Assembly: GCF_033568475.1 (NCBI RefSeq)
Contig: NC_133122.1
Coordinates: 138,577,402 to 138,641,401 of the forward strand
Reading direction: 5' to 3'
DNA from: Henckelia pumila
Lineage: Eukaryota > Streptophyta > Magnoliopsida > Lamiales > Gesneriaceae
Length of the DNA: 64,000 nt
Under the pieces are notes generated by a model. It was given only the letters and a program-made list of their open reading frames with translations, was not told where the DNA came from and did no database searches. The position numbers were made by a program, and so were the translations under genes. The stretch's first letter is position 1. Each line of letters begins with the position of its first letter. Below are positions 32,950-44,744 of this stretch, piece after piece.

Positions 32950-34832
32950 TAGTGGTCTCTTAGTATGATCACTTTTAAAAAAATTTTAAAAAAAAACCTC
33001 CGCAAAATTATCAAATTTCAAAATAAAATATTAAAACAAATACTCGAATCTGTCATCATCCAGTCGGTAAATTTCAAAAATAATTACAGTTTCGGAATTC
33101 TCGCGACGAGAGCTACGTTTCTACGTAAGTTTTATTAAATTCTATCAAGTTCAAAATTTTGGTTGTTGTTGGATTCGCGAATTTATTTGATAAACATGTT
33201 CTTGAGTTAATAGAGATATAATATATCTAAGACAGTTTGTGAAAATACCATCATTTGGACGTGTTTTTAATTTTTGAATTATTTTCTGAAAAATCACGTT
33301 TGAAGGGCTGCCTATATTCAAAAATTTGGGTTCAATTGATGATCATATTGTAATGAAAATATTATGTTATTTATGTTGAGGAATTTTGGAAATACCTGAT
33401 TTTTTATCGTGATGCCGTCGGGTTGAGTTTTGATGAGCTATTGGGTATTTGAATTGAACTAAGCATTGAAATGAAATCCTGAAGATGATATTGAGCATGT
33501 ATATTATCCATTTCAGATTTCAATTGGATATTATCGAATTCGAGTTATTGGGAATTCGATCGAGGTTTGAATCGATTATTGTTTTGAAATATCAATACTT
33601 GATCGAATGAAAATTAAATTAAGTTTTGTATATTGTTGTAGCCATACGGATTTGAGCATTTTGGAATTATTATTGAAGGTATGAGCAAGCGAGGAATTTT
33701 TGGGGATTGAGCACGTGAGACAAATTCGATTCTCGAGCCCCTAAATCATACATTTTACTTGTTTATGTGTCATTGCCTGATTTTATTCGATTCAAGTGTT
33801 TGAATAATAGCATGAACTACTTGATGGCTCTTTCTTTTAATATTTATTCCATGCTATTTTGAATCAAATATATTACATGTTATGAGATGATTTTTTAAAA
33901 TGAGCAGCGACAATCAAGTATTTGAAATAACGAGAGTAAGCTATTTTTGATTATACATATTGTATCGTCTCAAACATATTAAGCCTAATTCTTTTAGTTT
34001 GAGCAAGCAAGTAGCAAGAGAACGTTTTGGGCTTATATACGAGTGGGTCAGGTTTTAGCATGGGCTTTTTGTACGCCAGCATACTCTATATAGTGGTGTC
34101 AAAGTCCTGGGTTAAGAAATCCAACATGCCACCCCGATTGGTAGAGTAGGTGGTGATGATGGGGTTATTTTTTTTCTCGTTTCAGGATCCCATTACCGAG
34201 ATTGAATTTATATCTCGATGTCGAGGTCGGATACTAACCTTAATGATTTGATATCCATCGTTTGGAAGCCAGCATTTTATTGAGCATGCATTTCACGAAA
34301 TCATGACATACTTTGAAATGCATTGTAATTGTTAAATTTGATTATATTGCTTCCATTGTTCATACTGGGTTTAATACTCACCGGTTTATCCGACTGTTGC
34401 TTTTTTTATGTGTGTGCATTGAAACAGGTGAGTCAGGATCGAGTAATAAAAGGTCATGAAATCTTGGGTTTGAGTATAAACGTGGAGCTCGGGTGTAGCT
34501 TGGAAGTTGTTGAGTGCATTTTAAATAAATATGAAACAAATTGTAATTATCGAATGTGTTGCACTTCTTTCTCGATTTGATGTCGTTTAAAATCCTTTTA
34601 TTTGTAATATTTGATCATTGTATCGAGATGGAACCATTTTGGGTCTTTAAGAAATTTTTTTTAAAAAAATATGGCTGGGCCGTCGGAACATTAGATGGCG
34701 CGCCCGCGCCACTCTTGTTCAAGGCGACAGCGTGGGCGTGCCCTAAGGGCGCGGGCGCGCTGCCCCTTATAAAAAATTCCCGAGCTTGTTTGGTTATTTG
34801 TCGTGTTTTGGTTTGACCCTGTTGTCTCCACA
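32950..34832 (+). repeat. 5' LTR of Ty3-B (left end uncertain)
   Basis: The right edge is set by CTCCACA followed by the TGGTATCAGAGCG primer site. Inside are CTCGCGACGAGAGCTACG (near 33105), a style I associate with Tekay LTRs, and a GC-rich pair GGCGCGCCCGCGCC (34697) and GGGCGCGGGCGCGC (34747). No matching 3' LTR is in the window, so the left end could not be fixed. Confidence 0.6.
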
Positions 34833-34837
34833 TTAGG

Positions 34838-34850
34838 TGGTATCAGAGCG
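34838..34850 (+). other. Primer binding site of Ty3-B
   Basis: TGGTATCAGAGCG, the initiator-Met primer site, five bases after the LTR. Confidence 0.85.
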
Positions 34851-35162
34851 TTAAGTTGTCATTGGTCGACATTAGATGTTGTGAGCTGGGTAGTTGCATC
34901 CGCTTGATTTTATTTTTTCCGCATGTGATTGATTTCATTGCATGATTTGAATGAAATATACATGCGAGTATACCTTATCACTTGAGATTATCTGCTTATG
35001 TTATTTATGTGCCATAACTTGTAAAGTGTGGGTGATTGAAAGCAAGCGTATCAGTATTGATTTTAATTTTGAGATATTACATGCCTCGAGTTTTACGATC
35101 TGAGAACGATTGAACTAAGATGATGGTTATGATGCCTTGATATTTTGTGCTATGATTTCAAA

Positions 35163-36260
35163 ATGGCATACATGGCTCCTCGTAGAAAGAGAAGTACACC
35201 TAGAACAGAGAAAATGCCTCAAGCAGAGGAAGTCCCTCAGAGAAAAGCCCCTCGGACCAGAGAAGTACCTAAAACTGAGCAGGGTAGTGCTGATGATGAT
35301 CCCATGGACACTACTCCTACACCAATGGAAGTACTACTAAAACGATTTCAGTCGTTTAAGCCACCAACCTTGAAAGGAACGGATAATGTCGTTGAATGTA
35401 AAAGTTGGCTCAAGGATATTGAACAGTTGTTCGAGTCACTAGATTACTCTGATGACCGCAAAATTTGGATAATTATACATCAATTACTAGATGTTGCCAA
35501 AAGTTGGTGGATCATGACAAAGAAATCCTTGGAAAACCAAGGCACTTCTATTAATTGGAAATTATTTAAGACCGATTTCTATCAGTGTTTCTTTCCTACG
35601 TACTACAGAAAAGATAAAGGAGCAGAATTTTCCAATCTGAGGCAAGGTGACATGAATATAGAGGATTTTGTTGCTAAATTCTAGAGCTTGATCCGATTTT
35701 CACCACATGTTTCTGGGGGCGAAGGAGCTAAGGCCGATGACTTCATCAATGGCCTAAATCCTAACATATTTACTCTGGTTTATTCTGGGAGACCGAAAAA
35801 TATGTTTGATGCACTTGATCGAGCTAAAGGAGTTGAAGCTGGTATTTTGAGATAGAGAGGATTTTCATCCATGCCTACGTCCTCGAAACCATCACAACCA
35901 CACCCCTAGCCACAATATCAACAACAAAACAGTTGATACGAGGGAGGTGGAAGCAGTAACAACAGAAGGGATCGGTTCAGGCCTAAGGGTAAACAGTTCA
36001 AGAGGCATGGTGGCAAATCTTCCAACTTCAGCAAACCGAGACAGTAAGTTTTGGTTCAGAGTTTGGGATCCTCATCATTATACTGCAACAAGTGTTGAGG
36101 GAAACACCCCTGTGATAACTGTGTAAGAGTTTGGGGCAACTGTAATTTGTGTAGACAGACGGGACATTATGCCATAGTGTGTCCTAGCCGTGGTTCCGAA
36201 ATATCAGGTGGTTGAGCTAATTTGAGACCTGCAACTTACTCTGATCCCCTTCAACTTTGT
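35163..36260 (+). pseudogene. Ty3-B gag, decayed
   Basis: Start ATG 35163 (MAYMAPRRKRST). The gag core reads MEVLLKRFQSFKPPTLKG, then KSWWIMTKKSLENQG and YRKDKGAEFSNLRQGDMN. A TAG at 35682 and later stops break it, but the same frame continues through FINGLNPNIFTLV to two zinc knuckles, the second CNLCRQTGHYAIVC. It is close to the gag of Ty3-D. It ends at about 36260, where Athila-type sequence begins on the other strand. Confidence 0.8.
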
Positions 36261-37172
36261 TGGAGCTGGAAATTTTTCAATACTTCAATCATAGCCCGAT
36301 CCACCTCCACACATTTTTCAAACACTTGATGACCTAAAACAATCCCCTCTCTCACCATGAAGTGACCTTTTTCCCAATTTAAAACTAAATTAGATTCTTT
36401 ACATCTTTTCAAAACCTTATTTAGGTTACTTAGACAATCATCAAAAGAAAAATCTATGACAGAAAAATCATCCATAAATACCTCTATGAATTTTTCCACC
36501 ATATCATGAAAAATCGAGAGCATGCATCTCTAGAAGGTTACCAGTGCATTACATAAACCAAATGACATTCTTTTATATGCAAATGTACCATAAGTACATG
36601 TAAAAGTCGTTTTAATGTTGGTCCTCTGGTGCAATGGAAATCTGCATATAACCCAAATAACCATCTAAAAAACGATAGAAAGCATGTCCGTCCAGCCTTT
36701 CTGCCATTTGATCTATGAAGGGGAGGGGAAAATGGTCTTTACAGGTGGCATTATTAAGCTTTCTATAATTAATACAAACATGCCACCCGGTAACAGTACT
36801 AGTAGGAATAAGTTTATTATTTTAATTTTCAACTACAGTTATTTCACCCTTTTTTGGTATCACCTGTACTAGATTAACCCACTCGCTATCAGAAATAGGG
36901 AAGATAATATCCGCATCGAGCAATTTAATCACCTCTTTCTTGACTACCTCTTGCATTTCAGGATTAAGACATCGATGTGGTTGCACTAACGTATAATGAT
37001 CGGATTCCATGAGTATTTTTTGCATGCACATAGACGGACTTATCCCTTTTATGTCAGCGATGCTCCATCCTATCGCTCTAACGTGCTCCCTTAGTAACCT
37101 CAGTAGCTTCTCTTCTTCCATATCTGTCAAAGATGATGAAAAAATTACTGGAAGTTGATCATTATCCTTCAA
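36251..37172 (-). pseudogene. Athila-type reverse transcriptase
   Basis: The first open piece (36822-37172) carries the conserved entry region (IKGISPSMCMQKI, then VVKKEVIKLLDADIIFPISD). The second (36251-36523) carries the FMDD active site and NLVLNWEKGHFMV. Broken between about 36525 and 36820, where the conserved palm core should lie. Confidence 0.7.
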
Positions 37173-37203
37173 ATATTAATACTTTAATTGAGAGGGGAGT
37201 GGT

Positions 37204-38082
37204 TTAAGTTCGAGAATATGAGGCTCTTCGATTGATAGTTTCAACGGTTTTGGAACATGCCCAAGCTCCGATCTTCAGAATTTTTATCTTAGTCAATGGC
37301 TTGGCTGCATCCAAGTAAATTGCGCACTCTTCTACGTCTTCACTATCATCCTCATCAGTGACTGCTTTAGTCATGCAGATTTCAAGTGGATCTGTACACA
37401 ATTGTTCCTGAATATTACACTCCACCAAATCATCAGTAGCATCAATTCTAAAACATTTAGAAGTATCCATGGGATATCTCATAGAATGAAAAACATTAAA
37501 CAATATGATCTCATCATTCATTCTCAAGACCAACTTGCCTTTGTGTACATCAACAAGAGCTTTTTCTATGGCTAAAAATAGTCTCTCTAAGATAAGAGGG
37601 ATCTCTTGATCTTCTTCCATATCAAGAAATACAAAATCCATCGTAAAAATAAACTTATCCATTTTTACCAAAACATCTTCCACAACTCCCCTAGGATACT
37701 TAATTGATCTGTCAGCTAATTGCAAAAAGATTTTTTTTGGCCTTACTTCACCAATTCCCAATTTTTCAAAGCACGAATAAGACATTAAATTTATATTATC
37801 CCCTAAATCACACAATTCCTTTCTAAAAAAAGAATTTCCAATAGTGCATGTAATGGAGAAACTACCCAAATCCTTGAGTTTCAGAGGAAGCTTACTTTGC
37901 AAAATAGCGGAACATTCCTCCGAAAACTTTACAGTTTCAAAATCAACCAGTTTTCTCTTTTTAGACCAAAGTTTTTTAAAAAACATGGCATAACTGGGCA
38001 TTTGAGCCAAAGCATCTGCAAAGAGAATATTGATATGAAGTTTTCTGAAAAGTTCAAAAAATTTGAAAAATTGACTATCCAA
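37204..38082 (-). pseudogene. Athila-type aspartic protease region
   Basis: A 292-residue open frame. LGDNINLMSYSCFEKLGIG matches the Athila protease region where the usual start is DLGAS. Here DLGDN replaces it, so the active site looks changed. ADRSIKYPRGVVEDVLVKM and MEEDQEIPLILERLFL follow. Confidence 0.7.
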
Positions 38083-38126
38083 TTGCAGTTGCTTTGCTCT
38101 CTAAGGAAAAGGGAGTTTACTCAAGT

Positions 38127-39555
38127 CTATGTCAACATTAACATCATAGTTAGAAGACTTACTCTTTTACCTTTTGGCGATGACTTTTCGGGGCTTTTCT
38201 TGTCTTCCTTTTTCTCTCCAGTATTTGCACCAACGGTCTCCTCATCCTCAACCTTATTTTTAAGTTCCTCAACCTGTAATCTTGTCACGGCCATGATGGC
38301 CTTAACATCTTTTGGATTCTTTTTAGTGTATCTTGGAAACGACCCCGGCTCCATAGTAGATAGGTGGGTTGCTAACTGACTCATCTGTGTCTCCAGCTTT
38401 TTCAGCATTGCTTCTTGGCTCTGTAGCCTCGTCTCAGTTCCAACAACATATTTCATCAAAATCTCCTTGAAGATAGGCTTTTTCTCTTTGGACTTAGCAG
38501 GTTTTGCAGAATTTCAAAGGATTTCCATGAGAAATTTGGATGAATTTTCCAGCCCGGATTATATGTGTTGTTGTAGGGATTGTTCTGCTGCTATCTTCCT
38601 TGGTTTCCTATGAAGTTTATTGTTTCTGCCTCAAAAGTCTGTTATTCCTCAGTGACATTCCCTTGAAATTGGTTAATAGTGGATGACTGCATCTGCGACA
38701 TCTGATAAGTAAGAGTGTCGATCTTTGCATACAGAGCTGTTAATGCATCAATCTCCAAGATCCAAAATATTTTTTCCTTTTCATATCCGGCCACCCCATA
38801 TTACTTTCAGCCATATTCCAAATAATTTCCCATGTGTCTGCTGGAGTTTTTTTGAAAAGACTTCCATTAGTTGTAGCATCTAGCGTAGATCTCACCGATG
38901 GATCTACTCCATTGCAGAAAGTGTGAGTCTGTTGGCTTTGGGTGAGGTTATGTTGAGGAAACATCCTCAGCATCTTGAATCTGATCCAAGCCGCATTCAA
39001 AGATTCTCCCTCCTTCTTAAAGGAAATAATATTGAAAAATAGTTTGGCCATCTTTGTGGGTGGGAAGTATTTATTCACGAATACTTCGACAAGCTCCACC
39101 CATGTAGTGATAGAACCGGTAGGCAAATCATCTAGCCACTCGAGTGTGTCTCCTTGTTAAGAGAATGGAAATAACCATAGTCTCAATGCATCAGGGGTTA
39201 CTCGATTGAACTTAAAAGTATCATAGATCGACAGAAAATGCTCCAGATGAGCGTAGGGATCTTCTATAGAAGCTCCTCCAAATCATACTTGAATTTGAAT
39301 CATCTAAATAATAGCTGACTTGAGCTCAAATTTGTTCGCCTCAACAGCGGAACAAACTATGCTAGATCTATATCCTTTGACAGGACGCCTAATCAGATCC
39401 AATACGGTGCGGTTGTATGTAATCTCTTCCCCCGACTCTGATTCAAGTTCTAGATTAAGAGTTCTCTTAGCTTTCTGAATTCTACTGAGCATGCGTTTGA
39501 TCTCCAAGTCAAGTGGTACTAGATCCTTGGACGTTCGAGTGCTATGCATACACAA
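38127..39555 (-). pseudogene. Athila-type gag region
   Basis: Three broken frames (38127-38459, 38740-39126, 39304-39555). The middle one holds the gag core: TTWVELVEVFVNKYFPP, KMLRMFPQHNLTQSQQ and FCNGVDPSVRSTLDA. The first has ETQMSQLATHLS. Confidence 0.65.
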
Positions 39556-39724
39556 GAAAATTACCTAAAAATCAAATACAAGAGAAAATATCAGAATTAA
39601 ATAAAGAAAGAAGCAAAATAAAAGTCTAGTCTCAATTAAAATAAAAAATTTGATATCAGTATCAGCCCTCGGCAACGGCGCCAAAAACTTGATCGCCTCA
39701 AAATTCGGTTTGTTTTTGCAGTCC

Positions 39725-40965
39725 GAACTAAAATATGAGACAGAGGAGATGGCTAGATTTGTTGAAAGACTTCGATTGTGAAATCAAATATTATCCGGAA
39801 AATTCGAATGCAGCTGGTGATGCTTTGAGCCGAAAGCTCTGTTCTTTATCTCTTTATACTATCGGTGTTCCTCAGATGATCGACGACTGTTGCACTTCTG
39901 GTTTGGATTTTGAAACAGATAGGAGGTCTATCCAATTTATGCTATGCAAGCCGAGCCAAAGTTATTTCTGATGATCAAGAAAGCATAGAAGTATGATCCG
40001 AGCTGTCAGAATTCGATAGAGAAGGTCAGATCTGGGCATCAGTCTGAGTTTCAGGTCAGGGATGATGTTTTGTTTGTGAATAACCGTATTGTTGTGCTAG
40101 ATATTTCCGAGTTGAGACAGCGTATTCTTTGAGAGGCACATTGCAGTCGGTTTAGTGTTCATCCAGGTGGCCGGAAGATGTATAATGATTTGAAGAGCCA
40201 GTTTTTGTGGAAGCAGATGAAGAGAGATGTCACGAGATTTGTGTCCCATTTTTTGAATTGCCAGCAGGTGAAAGCCGAGAGGAAGAGACCGGGTGGTCTA
40301 CTACATATCTTACCTGTTCCTGAATGAAAATGAGATCATATCTCGATGGATTTCGTCACAAAACTACCGCGTTAAATACGATGATGTGATGCTATTTGGG
40401 TAGTGATTGGCCGATTGACGAAATCTGCCAGTTTTATTCCGTACAGGATGACATATCGTCATGATCAGATGGCCGAGTTGTATGTCAGGGAGATTTTCAG
40501 ATTGCATGGTATGCCAAAGTCGATTGTTTCTGACCGAGATCCGTGGTTTACTTCTCACTTCTGGCACAGTCTACAGGCACTAGGTACTCGTCTACACTTG
40601 AGTACAACATATCATCCACAGACTAACGGTCAATCAGAGCGGACGATTCAGACTTTGTAGGATATGCTCCGAGCAGTAGTGCTTGACTTTGGCACTAGTT
40701 GGCAGGATTCGTTGCCTCTTGTAGAGTTTTCGTACAACAACAGCTTTCAGACGAGTATTGTCATGGCATATTTTGAAGCATTGTACGGAAAGAAGTGCAG
40801 ATCTCCGTTGTACTAGGATGAGATTTTTGAGTCGCCTGATTTGATACAAGATATGATTCGTGATATGGATGAGCAGGTAAAGATTATTTGGTTGAGAATG
40901 AAGATAGCTCAGGACAGACAGGCGAAGTATGCAAAGATCAAACGCAGACCTCTGCATAGGTATCT
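39725..40965 (+). pseudogene. Ty3-B RNase H end and integrase, truncated
   Basis: It resumes on the plus strand with [19 protein letters not shown], then the integrase zinc region ([14 protein letters not shown] near 40260), core ([28 protein letters not shown]) and KYAKIKRRPLH. Several in-frame stops and shifts. It stops at about 40965, before the C-terminal domain, and runs into the upstream DNA of the NAC gene. The 3' LTR is absent. Confidence 0.75.
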
Positions 40966-41149
40966 CCGGTCGTCCATTACGTAAACATACATATATAATA
41001 CTACTAGGATATATATGATCGTAAAAACCATGATGTAATGATAATAATAATGCTTACATAATAAGACAAAAAAAAACCCTCCAATATAAAACAGCCAGCC
41101 CTCTCCTTGTAAACATTTCAAACACTCCCCTTCTTCTCCTCATCTTAGC

Positions 41150-41200
41150 ATTCTTCTTCTTTTTCTTCTTCTTCTTATTCTTCTTCTTCTTCTCTCCAAT
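41150..41200. repeat. CTT-rich microsatellite upstream of NAC gene
   Basis: Repeated TTCTTCTTC in the likely 5' leader, a common feature of plant leaders. Confidence 0.7.
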
Positions 41201-41340
41201 ACCCACCCCACCACTTCCCTCCAACCAACCAAAGAACCCAAAAATTAATATAAATTATATGTTTGAAACTCTATACTTTGTCATTTTTGTGGGTTTTTTT
41301 TTTCTATTACCAACTCATTTCACGCAAAAGAAATTAGAAA

Positions 41341-42574
41341 ATGGTAGGAAGAAATTGCAACGAGCTTCCTCCTGGATTTAGATTTTATCCCACTGATGAA
41401 GAATTAATTATGTGTTATCTCCGAAACCAGGCTACATCGATCCAGGCCATGCCCTGTTTCCAATATCATTCCCGATGTTGATATCTACAAATTTGATCCT
41501 TGGGAATTACCTGGTTAGTGTGTATTAATTTGTAATATATATTCAAAACTCGTACTTTAGTCTAAAACTTTAATCTTGTTGATTAAGCTATTTAAAGATA
41601 TTCGTTAACATTAGTTATTGTGAATATTATATTTGTCTGTAGAGTGAGCAATTATTGATTTTGGCCATACATATCATGTGGATCTCTTTTTATTGGTTAT
41701 AATAAATATTTTTCTATTTTGGGTTTTTAATGGACCCCGCATGTATTAATAAATAAGGATCTTAAATCCATTATGGGGATAATGCATGTATAGGTAGGTT
41801 GAAATGAACCCCAAAATTATTATAAATAAAATTTTGAAATTCAAATATATGGCATATATGTATATAAAATGGAATTATGTTGATATTAACATATATATTT
41901 CCACCTTCCATCATATGTAGAGAAAGCCGAAGTTGGAGAGAACGAATGATACTTCTTCACCCCGCGGGACAGGAAGTACTCGAACGGGGTGCCCCCGAAT
42001 CGAGCCGCGGTTTCCGGGTATTGGAAAGCCACGGGCACAGATAAAGCCATCTACAGTGGATCAAATTACGGTGGGATCAAGAAAGCCCTTGTGTTCTACA
42101 AGGGCAAGCCACCCAAAGGTATCAAGACTGATTGGATCATGCACGAGTATCGATTGAGTGACTCGAGATCGCTACCTCACAAGCAAAATGGATCTATGAG
42201 GGTAACCTAACGACTTCTTTCTGAGTCGTTTTAAACTTTATAATATATATATACTAGCAGATCTTAACTCACGCGATTTGATCTTTTGTCGTATTTAATG
42301 TTTTAGTTGGACGATTGGGTGCTATGTAGGATCTACAAGAAGAAGAACTTGGGAAAAAAACGATGATCAAAGAGTTGAGAACACATTGATAACTCAAATC
42401 CAAAGTAGCAATAATGAGCCTCAAGTACCTCAAAAGTTATTTCCAAGAAACTTTTCGCTAACCGATCACTTGTGGGATTTCGATTACATAAATTCAATCT
42501 CCCAACTTATGCATGAAAACTCGTACAATTTGTCCTTCAATGTTCAAGAAAAGGGCTGGCCCTCGGAAAAGTGA
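41341..42574 (+). pseudogene. NAC transcription factor, NAP/NAC29-like, three lesions
   Basis: Three exons: 41341-41513, 41921-42201 and 42307-42574, all with GT-AG introns at the positions usual for NAC genes. The NAC DNA-binding domain is clear: LPPGFRFYPTDEELI, then after the first lesion DVDIYKFDPWELP; exon 2 gives [20 protein letters not shown] and [18 protein letters not shown]; exon 3 DDWVLCRIYKKKN and a C-terminal tail ending EKGWPSEK. Lesions seen: an extra TCCA near 41443-41446 in exon 1; TGA where WYF is expected near 41947; one extra A in a seven-A run near 42357. NAP-type NACs act in senescence and stress. The rest is well preserved, so loss is recent or partly sequencing error. 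Confidence 0.85.
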
Positions 42575-42614
42575 GAGAGCAGGAGCATCAAGATCCCGGG
42601 AAAGCATAGGTGTA

Positions 42615-43190
42615 AGGGTTGTTTTTTTTTTTTTGTAGAAAATAAGGATGGAAGGGTTGTGTCAGTAGCTCGGGATTAAAGACATAGCCCATCCCAGGTG
42701 GATGTAGGAGGCTGGAAAGACCAAGTCTTCGTGACCCAGTCAACGCCTATTTTTCAGGGGCACGATCCCCACGTTATCATAACCCCGATCCTCCTGGCTT
42801 GATCGTGCGGAACAGGTATACGTGCTCGTACCCACGATTCAGATCGTGATCATTATCTAGAAATTGCGGAGTGGAACTTTCACTCCAAGGCCTACAAATA
42901 CCTTACCACATGTATAAATAAAGGTACGTTCATCTTAACCCCAAAAAGCACTATACTTATCATTTTTCTTTAAGCCCACTCTATTTCTGAATCTAACTTA
43001 AGCATCGGAGTAGCCCCGCCGAAAAATATTCCAGCGCCCCACTAATGTGTTTTTGCTGTATTTCCCTTGTGTGCAGATCATCTTTACCCAGGGAAAAAAT
43101 ATCACTCACCATCCTTACCAGCCCGGCTAACTCGTCAAGCCCACCTAGCTACCCTGACAGCCCGGGCATTCGATTCAGCAAAACAACATC
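42615..43190 (+). repeat. Probable LTR remnant downstream of NAC
   Basis: TATA box TATAAATAAAG (42913), then ACTTAAGCATCGGAGTAGCC and CAGCGCCCCACTAATGTG, a string also seen in variant form at 63090-63140 in the LTR of the Tat-like element. No primer site or coding follows. Ends not fixed. Confidence 0.45.
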
Positions 43191-43259
43191 AATATTGTCT
43201 CTGAACCGGCAAGAAATTAACCATATAAAAAGATTGTTTATAATATTTTATAAGCATCA

Positions 43260-43790
43260 TTATTTGACCATATTTTAGGGAATTTATGTTTGTAATTTTT
43301 ATTGTCTATTTTTAGTCATGTTAACCGATAATTTGTCATTTTAATCATGTACTTGGATTTTTATTCTTTTTCAATTTTTGTTCCTCTCATGGTGAATTTT
43401 TTTTATTTTTTTTAGTTTGTAATTTACATATTTTTGTCAATATAATTTTTGTCATTTGACTTGTATGTCCTTTTTTTTCATTTGTTGTCTCTTTTTTATC
43501 AAAAAAAAATGATGAACTTCGATCGAACTAAGACCAAAAGTGAAAAAATGCAAATTACAAGACTAAAAAAAATAACAACTTATGATAACATGATAAAAAT
43601 AAAAAATAAATTCAAGTTACATTACTCAAAATGCAAATTTATTTCTTACATGATCATGAGTATATAAAAAAAAATCGTACCACAAAAAATTATATAATTT
43701 CCTTGTATTATAAATTTATAAGGATATTATGAGCGGCTAATTAAAAAAAACAAACAAACTAACTCTGAACACACTCAATTGGTGGAAGGA
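43260..43790. other. AT-rich DNA with a degraded palindrome
   Basis: The words TTTTTAGTCATG near 43310 and GACTAAAAA near 43561, in inverted arrangement, suggest an old MITE. No gene. Confidence 0.35.
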
Positions 43791-43817
43791 CCTAACTTTT
43801 AAAGTTTGGACTCAATA

Positions 43818-44196
43818 TCAAGAACAAATTTTGTTCTCCAAATCCTGAATGAATTGCTCCAAATTTCTGTCAAAGGATCCATTAACTTGTATTGCATTAT
43901 GCAACATTATCTTTGCTTTATCCACTTCCTACCTCAGCCTCAATCTTACAGCTTCACTCATCAGATTCTTGATCTTTTCCGCAACTTCTTCCCTATGAAC
44001 CGAAACTCCATCTGAAAGATCAATTCCAAACTTAAAATCTTCAACTATCAACTTCCTATTCGTAGGTTGATCGAATATAAACGGATGACAAATCATCGGA
44101 ACGCCGCACCAGACTACCGAATTCCAGCCACAATGACTCAAGAACACCCCAACTGCGGGATTCGAAAGAACTTTAATCTGATCACACCATGGAAAC
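43818..44196 (-). pseudogene. UGT86A-like glycosyltransferase, C-terminal part of exon 2
   Basis: Minus strand. It carries the UDP-sugar binding PSPG box (WCDQIKVLSNPAVGVFLSHC, GWNSVV, WCGVPMI) and ends NLEQFIQDLENKICS before TGA at 43818. Three residues (normally L-E-S or similar) are missing after GWNSV, which removes the conserved Glu that holds the ribose. An in-frame TAG occurs near 43939, and one extra base right at the insertion site shifts the frame relative to the 58-kb piece. The copia element splits it at 44196. Confidence 0.8.
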
Positions 44197-44744
44197 TGTT
44201 GAGAAATGTCTATCAAACCATGCCTTGTAAGTTTTGTGGGCCTCGGAAGGACTCCTAATATCTTTTGGGCCAACTCAAGTTACAGTCAATGGCCATGACT
44301 TATTTGTGATTGGGCCCAATAAGGATAAAGTAGTTATTAGGAGCCCATCATCGTGCTAGCCGTTGAGGATCAGGCGTTTGTTTATAACTGATTCGGGACT
44401 TCTTTCTTGAGGTATAACAAACACAGATATTAATAAGGTCGATTGATTCATATCAAGAAGCAACTCTCCAGAAAACTCAAGAAGGGAATACACAGCTGAA
44501 TCGATAGATTCAAAAGAGAAGAAAGACCAAAAAGACCAGAGAGCAGCTAGGGATTGAGGATAGAAGCTCAATCTGGGAATCTGTAAATCTGAGTCTATTT
44601 TGTTCTTTGTTGTTCTATCGGTCAAAGTGTATTGAATCTTGTTGTTGGTTTAATAAGAAGTGGCTATCTCCCGTGGATGTAGGCTCGTTATAGCCGAACC
44701 ACATAAATAGGTGTTCTTGATTTTATTGCTTTTATTTTACTGCC
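44197..44744 (+). repeat. 5' LTR of Ty1-C, 3' part deleted
   Basis: It matches the right LTR up to ACTGCC, then jumps into gag. The last 109 bp of the LTR, the primer site and the first part of gag are gone. CTGCC is shared by the LTR and the gag side, so the deletion probably used this microhomology. Confidence 0.85.

Larger units (their letters stand above)
36262..39700 (-). mobile_element. Athila-type Ty3 fragment (gag to RT) inside Ty3-B
   Basis: Read on the minus strand from its primer site (TTTTTGGCGCCGTTGCC, near 39672-39690) it shows gag (38740-39126, VFVNKYFPPTKMAK), a protease region (37204-38082, CDLGDNINLMSYSCFEKLGI), RT N-terminus (36822-37172, LADIKGISPSMCM in variant form) and RT catalytic region (36251-36523, FMDDFSV). 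No LTR is present at either end. It occupies the place of protease and RT in Ty3-B. Stops and shifts interrupt every gene. Confidence 0.75.

Noticed and set aside
32918-32960. Possible Helitron 5' end (TCTATATACTATATATAAAG)
   Set aside because: No matching CTRR end with hairpin could be found nearby, and it borders the uncertain start of the Ty3-B LTR.
34838-34850. tRNA-like sequence
   Set aside because: This and similar strings are primer binding sites complementary to a tRNA end, not tRNA genes.
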